From an uncultured Aeromonadales bacterium (GTDB taxonomy: Bacteria; Pseudomonadota; Gammaproteobacteria; Enterobacterales; Succinivibrionaceae): 16,709 nucleotides of DNA. The notes beneath the pieces were generated by a model that saw only the letters and a program-made list of their open reading frames with translations, was not told the DNA's origin and did not search any database. Positions 13,401-16,709 of this stretch are shown here, one piece after another (position 1 is the stretch's first letter; the number at the start of each line of letters is the position of its first letter). A program made the translations under genes and the position numbers. Where the stretch lies: contig CADBNP010000341.1 in assembly GCA_902796095.1 (NCBI GenBank), forward strand, positions 1-16,709, read 5' to 3'.

Positions 13401-15617
13401 AAGCAGTGGAACCTTGATGAAACAAGATTTGTTCTGTTTCGCATGCTGGGTCACTCAAAGTCACTGAAAAAACTGAAACAGGCTCTCGGAACTGACGTCC
13501 GTATTGACAGCGGTACTTTCTCTTCAATTATCGAAACAGCATTAAACATAAGCAGCAGCCGTGAAGAGCTCAAAGAACTGACATATTATCTGGAAAATGT
13601 CGATCACGATCTGACCAGACTTATTGTCAGGGAACCGGCAAGAGCCTCGACTGTTCTTGAAACTCTGAAAATTGCCAATAATGCCATCAGTAAGGATCTG
13701 TCAACGGCAGACAGGAAAAAACTCATAAACGCTCTGAAGAAGAACGGGGCTGATGAAATCAGGAGTAAATTTGAAGAAATATCCGGATACAGGGAAAGTC
13801 TTGAGAATTTAAACAGACTGTCAGCTGAAATCATAAAATGGTGCGGTATGAAAAAGGAATACATACCGGACAATCTCAGCAGTTTTACGACAAAAACCAC
13901 CGAATGGCTTGTAAAAACTGGTAAACTCCCCTCCTGGATCGAAATCAACAAACGTCTTGAGGCAATGAAGAATGCAGGATTTAAAGTCATTGCCGATGAT
14001 TTGATGAATGACAGAATGTCCACTGAAATTCCGGATCGCTATGCCGAAGCTGTCTTCGCCGGATCTCTTGCTGAATGGCAGTTCTCCGGGAACCCGGGAA
14101 TCTCATCTTTCAATCACGAAATTTTTGAAGATAAAATCAGGCAGTTTTCAGAACAGACAGATCGGTTCAATAATCTCTCCCGCTGTCAGCTGCAGGAAAC
14201 ACTCCGGGAACGCAAGGCAAAAATTACGGAAAACAAATCCTTAAATGAACAAATCGTTTTCTTTGAAAAGGCCAAAAGAAGCCGCGGACGCAACATGACC
14301 ATCAGACAGATCTTCAGCAATCTGCCGGATCTGATGCCTGAAATTGCTCCATGTATGCTGATGAGTCCTATTTCAGTGGCTCAGTACCTGGCACCGGGTA
14401 AATACAGATTTGATCTGGTGATCTTTGATGAAGCATCCCAGCTTCCGACTTCAGAGGCTGTCGGCGCCATCGGACGCGGTACTCAGGTCATTATTGTAGG
14501 CGATCCAAAGCAGATGCCTCCAACAGAATTCTTCGAATCAAAACGTGAAGAAAATGAGGAAACCGCAGATCTGGAAAGCGTGCTGGATGACTGCATATCC
14601 CTGGGCATGCCTATGAAAACATTGTCCTGGCACTACAGATCTCGCCATGAAAGTCTTATCGCCTTCAGCAACAAAATGTACTATGACGGAGAGCTCTATA
14701 CCTTCCCGTCACCTGATGATATGAATTCAAAAATATCATACCACTATGTGAACGGCACCTATGATCGCGGAGGAACGGGCGTAAACAGAGATGAAAGCAG
14801 AGAAGTGGTATCCTACATAAAAGCATTTCTGGAAAACCCTGACAACAGTGACACAAGTATCGGTGTGGTGACATTCAACAGCCGTCAGCAGAGTCAGATA
14901 GAAGATGATCTTGCAGCCATGTTCAGAAGCAACCCGGAACTTGAGAAGACGGCAGAATCTAAAAAGGTACCGATCTTCATTAAGAATCTTGAGAATGTTC
15001 AGGGCGATGAGAGAGACGTAATTGTATTCTCCGTTGGTTTCGGCAAGGATAAAAACGGTAAATCCTCCATGAATTTCGGTCCGCTCAACAGAGACGGAGG
15101 CGAAAGAAGACTTAATGTAGCTCTTACCAGAGCAAAAAAGGAAATGGTGATTTTCACTTCTCTTGAGTATGAAGACGCCAGGATCACGGCTACAACATCC
15201 AAAGGTGTAACAGGTCTGTTCGAATTCCTTAAATACGCACGCCAGGGATCCATGAACACGGCTGTACAGCTGGACAGCAGAAAAATGGAAAAGGACTATC
15301 TGATCTCCGAGCTTGCCGCAGAGCTGAGAAAACAGGGATATGATACGACAACAGGTATCGGTACATCCTCCTTCAGAATAGATCTGGCGGTAAAAGATCC
15401 AAAAGATCCGAAAAGGTATGTTGCCGGAATTATGGCTGACGGCTTAGTTTACAAAAGCACTCCGTGCTGTGCTGACAGATTTGTGGGTCAGCCGGGGATC
15501 CTGAGGGATCTGGGATGGAGGATCATCAGATTCTGGACAGTAGACTGGAAAAAAGATCCTGAAGGTGTAATCAGGAGCATAAGCGAACAACTGGAAAGGT
15601 TCAAGAATGCTGTATAG
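10404..15617 (+). CDS. DUF4011/COG1112-type helicase with transglutaminase-like and Vsr-like nuclease-fold domains
   Basis: A 1737-residue cytosolic protein. Domains in order: a beta-rich N-terminal domain (about 25-130) ending in NQWTG; a transglutaminase/papain-like fold (about 170-300) with C245 in GTCLDTS and H271 in EGHALAG; DUF4011 with WENKLLDLTTRNRLLN (403-418); an SF1 helicase with Walker A GPPGTGKS (714-721), a long helical insert (about 760-1290), PCMLMSPISVAQYL, DEAS Walker B (1342-1345), GDPKQMPP, WHYRSRHE, QGDERD (1533-1538) and LTRAK (R1576); and a C-terminal REase_MTES_1575-like domain (about 1630-1730) with FRIDLAV (D1660), DRF and LGWRIIRFWTVDW. The usual ECDGATYH core of that nuclease reads MADGLVYK (1677-1684), so Glu and His are lost. 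I see no DUF3320 after it. Related architectures are reported in anti-phage settings (for example Hhe-type helicase-Vsr proteins). It is a lone gene preceded by AGAGG. Substrate is unknown; a defence role is inference. Confidence 0.85.
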   Translation: MTEKGKENRANHNANFSLKETVEIVITSFPYINLSLYQKNYQPITDITFTGKDEDLEDLTIVISNHLNIFNPMELKADLIQAGETVSISNNLKKLILNPVVFAELTENISSAIDVEIFNAEGSTIAKKSQPVEITAFNQWTGDPELLASFVTPNSSAVPSIITRAEAKLRTLVSGSGEEILSRFSSSRGFLGYRDDEQYTALEAEALYLAMLDLNLSYRLPPASFFSAQRIRIFNMILEEKTGTCLDTSCFFASLLEAVGLYPVICVFEGHALAGVLLSDDTDLIDAVITDRQEIFRAIETQKLLPVETTCSTNDNVNFGSAVNMAKKNFAEMKFEYCINIRACRQHNIKPLPTISRAQDGSLILNDDPRFINRNDPESGSFRIRRRITDLDRHEKLTKEEQWENKLLDLTTRNRLLNMRTSSGAVLRILSDNPEHLEDTLRKYDDKFFKLVECDIDENLIKNCFNPETMEITGDLQNLTSNFLDGSRALYVWNTSGRQLPQLLKKIASDAKLSYDENGANSLFLSLYSVMWSDDTAGKKQKEAPLLLLPVDIKRDLRNDVYSIKVRDEEPILNYSLVEMMRQLFGINLGKLDVLPTDDYGVDVAAIKDTIQEVLPQGWRILKTVCLGNFSFRKFVMWQDLSSNSETLKKNSPVYEALLAARFTDVAKFDDSENPGTVDRRIRYGDLCQPVRLDSSQLDALKAADSGKSFVLQGPPGTGKSQTITSIIASALAGNKKVLFVAAKMAALEVVKERLDNLGLGPYCLELHSNQLTKSKFLEKLEIKAPEKEAAEPSAEYSVIKDKLNRLRDELNSQVDALHAPVHLGMSVYRALCRLSHLQTSPVSVLTENELLQIKHENIEEADAASRELRILAKGKKLSEYTYYGSSLLSAPRAPLDVSASEYSTLCDEILHCSELLSELTETDCGLMTLSRLGAVIDSACKIASGSDINCSLLAISDWNGFAQKAAKAIELSADILEKMKSLGPNGEDIFSLNLREEKKQWNLDETRFVLFRMLGHSKSLKKLKQALGTDVRIDSGTFSSIIETALNISSSREELKELTYYLENVDHDLTRLIVREPARASTVLETLKIANNAISKDLSTADRKKLINALKKNGADEIRSKFEEISGYRESLENLNRLSAEIIKWCGMKKEYIPDNLSSFTTKTTEWLVKTGKLPSWIEINKRLEAMKNAGFKVIADDLMNDRMSTEIPDRYAEAVFAGSLAEWQFSGNPGISSFNHEIFEDKIRQFSEQTDRFNNLSRCQLQETLRERKAKITENKSLNEQIVFFEKAKRSRGRNMTIRQIFSNLPDLMPEIAPCMLMSPISVAQYLAPGKYRFDLVIFDEASQLPTSEAVGAIGRGTQVIIVGDPKQMPPTEFFESKREENEETADLESVLDDCISLGMPMKTLSWHYRSRHESLIAFSNKMYYDGELYTFPSPDDMNSKISYHYVNGTYDRGGTGVNRDESREVVSYIKAFLENPDNSDTSIGVVTFNSRQQSQIEDDLAAMFRSNPELEKTAESKKVPIFIKNLENVQGDERDVIVFSVGFGKDKNGKSSMNFGPLNRDGGERRLNVALTRAKKEMVIFTSLEYEDARITATTSKGVTGLFEFLKYARQGSMNTAVQLDSRKMEKDYLISELAAELRKQGYDTTTGIGTSSFRIDLAVKDPKDPKRYVAGIMADGLVYKSTPCCADRFVGQPGILRDLGWRIIRFWTVDWKKDPEGVIRSISEQLERFKNAV

Positions 15618-15888
15618 CCTGCGTCACATCTGCAGATGATCCCGGTTCTGAACGGGTATCTGATCTGCTGAGGCGAGTGTTGAAAATAAAAGAAAAGACA
15701 GGCAGTCGGCATATTTTCAAAAAATATGATATAAAACAACGGCAGAGTTACCTTTCATACGTAGTTCATCCAATTAGATATAATTCCATCACATTTTTAA
15801 ATAAAAGTTCTTGAAGAAGAACTTATGACGACATATTCTAATCCTTCTCTCATCATGAATTTAACAGCATAGATTAAAGAGGTAAAGG
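15618..15888. other. Intergenic region between the large helicase and terA-like gene
   Basis: Contains a perfect 12-bp palindrome CATCTGCAGATG (15627-15638), an adjoining GC-bearing hairpin (about 15633-15662, arms CAGAT/ATCTG and CCCG/CGGG), and an AT hairpin CATATTTT/AAAATATG (15710-15728). None is followed by a good T run, so no firm terminator can be named. No small gene is evident. Confidence 0.4.
15779..15784 (+). promoter_or_regulatory. Consensus -10 for the terA-like gene
   Basis: TATAAT lies about 105 bp before the ATG at 15889. The -35 region is poor at every allowed spacing, so this is a candidate only. Confidence 0.35.
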
Positions 15889-16494
15889 ATGACTATAAAT
15901 CTGCAAAAAGGACAAAAGATAAATCTAAAAAAAAGAGAATCCTCCAGTCTTGGAGAAATTCTGGTTAATTTGAATTGGAATTCCAAACCAAGAAACAAAG
16001 GTTTTATATCCGGATTATTTGGCGGTGGCAAAGGAATAGATCTTGATTTGGGCTGTCTTTTCGAATTAAAAGACGGATATAAAGGATCTGTACAGGCTTT
16101 AGGCAATAATTTCGGAACACTTACTAATTCTCCGTATATTGCACTGGACGCCGATGACAGAACCGGAGCTTCTGAAGCTGGTGAAAATTTAAGGATTAAT
16201 GGTAATCAGATTGCTTTGATAAAGAGAATCCTTGTTTATACATTTATTTATGAAGGTGTGGCAAACTGGCAGGAAGCTGATGCAACAGTGACTATTAAAT
16301 ACCCAGGTGCAGAAGACATTGTTGTGAAAATGGATGACTACAATACACGCCACAGAATGTGTGGTCTGGCACTTTTGGAAAATATGAATGATGAAACTTT
16401 CAGTGTTGAAAAAATAGTTCAGTTTTATCCAGGACACAGGGATCTGGATGCGGCTTTCCATTGGGGACTAACCTGGGTTGCAGGGAGAAAATAG
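15889..16494 (+). CDS. TerA/TerD-family (tellurium/stress resistance) protein
   Basis: A 201-residue single-domain TerD-superfamily protein, most like the C-terminal half of TerA: MTINLQKGQKINLKK start, GEILVNLNWN, GIDLDLGCLFELKDG (about 50-64), ALDADDRTG (about 85-93) and GENLRING, ending WGLTWVAGRK. The acidic DLDLGC and DADDRTG motifs match the calcium-binding sites of TerD proteins. Ter proteins are linked to tellurite resistance, phage inhibition and envelope stress, but usually occur as terZABCDEF clusters; here there is one gene with no terB, terC or others in view. It lacks the N-terminal half of the longer TerA (about 385 residues). AAAGAGG precedes the ATG by 6 nt. The gene looks more AT-rich than its neighbours, which fits acquisition. 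It converges on the rRNA operon. Confidence 0.88.
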   Translation: MTINLQKGQKINLKKRESSSLGEILVNLNWNSKPRNKGFISGLFGGGKGIDLDLGCLFELKDGYKGSVQALGNNFGTLTNSPYIALDADDRTGASEAGENLRINGNQIALIKRILVYTFIYEGVANWQEADATVTIKYPGAEDIVVKMDDYNTRHRMCGLALLENMNDETFSVEKIVQFYPGHRDLDAAFHWGLTWVAGRK

Positions 16495-16626
16495 CTTTAA
16501 GCAAAAGCATCTCATGATCTAAAAAGTAAAAGTTATCCAATGTTTTTTACGAACCCGTCCGCGTATAACAGATGGAACAGGAAAACGGGAAGTGGTTAAT
16601 CCAAACGAGCTTAAATACATCTGTAC

Positions 16627-16662
16627 AAAAGGAAAAGGAGGAGCTAGAAACCTAACTCCTCC
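16627..16662 (-). terminator. Rho-independent terminator of the rRNA operon
   Basis: On the minus strand GGAGGAGTTAG (16662-16652) pairs over 11 bp with CTAGCTCCTCC (16647-16637), one pair being G-U, with a GTTT loop, then a T-rich tail TTTTCCTTTT (16636-16627). It starts about 10 nt after the 5S 3' end. Confidence 0.9.
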
Positions 16663-16671
16663 CTGAAGGGG

Positions 16672-16709
16672 TGCCTGACAATTACCTACTCTGACATGGC
16701 GGGAAGCCA
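16672..16709 (-). rRNA. rrf: 5S ribosomal RNA, 3' end (partial)
   Basis: The minus strand read from 16709 to 16672 contains the conserved 5S 3' portion: CCATGTCAGAGTAGG then TAATTGTCAGGCA, matching the E. coli CCATGCGAGAGTAGG and CTGCCAGGCA 3' end. A strong terminator follows. The rest of the gene and the presumed rRNA operon lie beyond the right edge. Confidence 0.88.

Noticed and set aside
16523..16666. Open frame reading RTRPRITDGTGKREVVNP before the 5S terminator
   Set aside because: No start codon or ribosome site, and it runs into the rRNA terminator hairpin. It could be a gene remnant but cannot be supported.

Overview
The window reads as a chromosomal segment of a moderately AT-rich gammaproteobacterium. 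The evidence is the recJ-prfB-lysS gene order on one strand, a canonical Fis, a PrmA and a DgkA all close to the E. coli proteins, and the 3' end of a 5S rRNA at the right edge. A gut or rumen relative of the Aeromonadales/Succinivibrionaceae would fit, but that placement is inference.

Layout from left to right. (1) Positions 1-374 hold the possible 5' end of a minus-strand gene and a control region with three direct repeats in exact 33-bp register, an 11-bp inverted repeat and an extended -10. (2) At 375-1898 (+) lies a compact UvrD/Rep-type SF1 helicase. (3) At 2177-7080 (-) lies the housekeeping run dgkA-recJ-prfB-lysS with a good terminator after lysS. prfB carries an uninterrupted RF2 frame, so the usual autoregulatory +1 frameshift is gone. 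(4) At 7324-9592 (+) a polytopic membrane protein overlaps prmA by 20 bp. I read the membrane protein as a degenerate glucose-family PTS EIIC-EIIB protein that lacks the phosphorylatable cysteine. (5) fis (9758-10060, +) stands alone with its own strong promoter and terminator; dusB, its usual partner, is not here. (6) After a 343-bp control region comes a 1737-residue DUF4011/COG1112-type protein (10404-15617, +): beta-rich N-terminus, transglutaminase-like domain, DUF4011, split SF1 helicase, and a C-terminal nuclease-fold domain with altered active-site residues. (7) An orphan TerA/TerD-family gene (15889-16494, +) converges on the end of an rRNA operon (-), which has a strong terminator and a 5S 3' end.

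How the parts may work together. The central part is housekeeping: lipid recycling, DNA repair, translation termination, tRNA charging, ribosome methylation and nucleoid control. The flanks carry accessory genes. The large helicase-nuclease protein belongs to an architecture class often found in defence islands, and the TerA-like gene sits beside it. A 12-nt motif in the repeats upstream of the left helicase recurs upstream of the right one, a weak hint of shared control. The two most unusual objects are the PTS-like protein that appears to have lost its catalytic residues and the large helicase with a possibly inactive or re-tooled nuclease domain.
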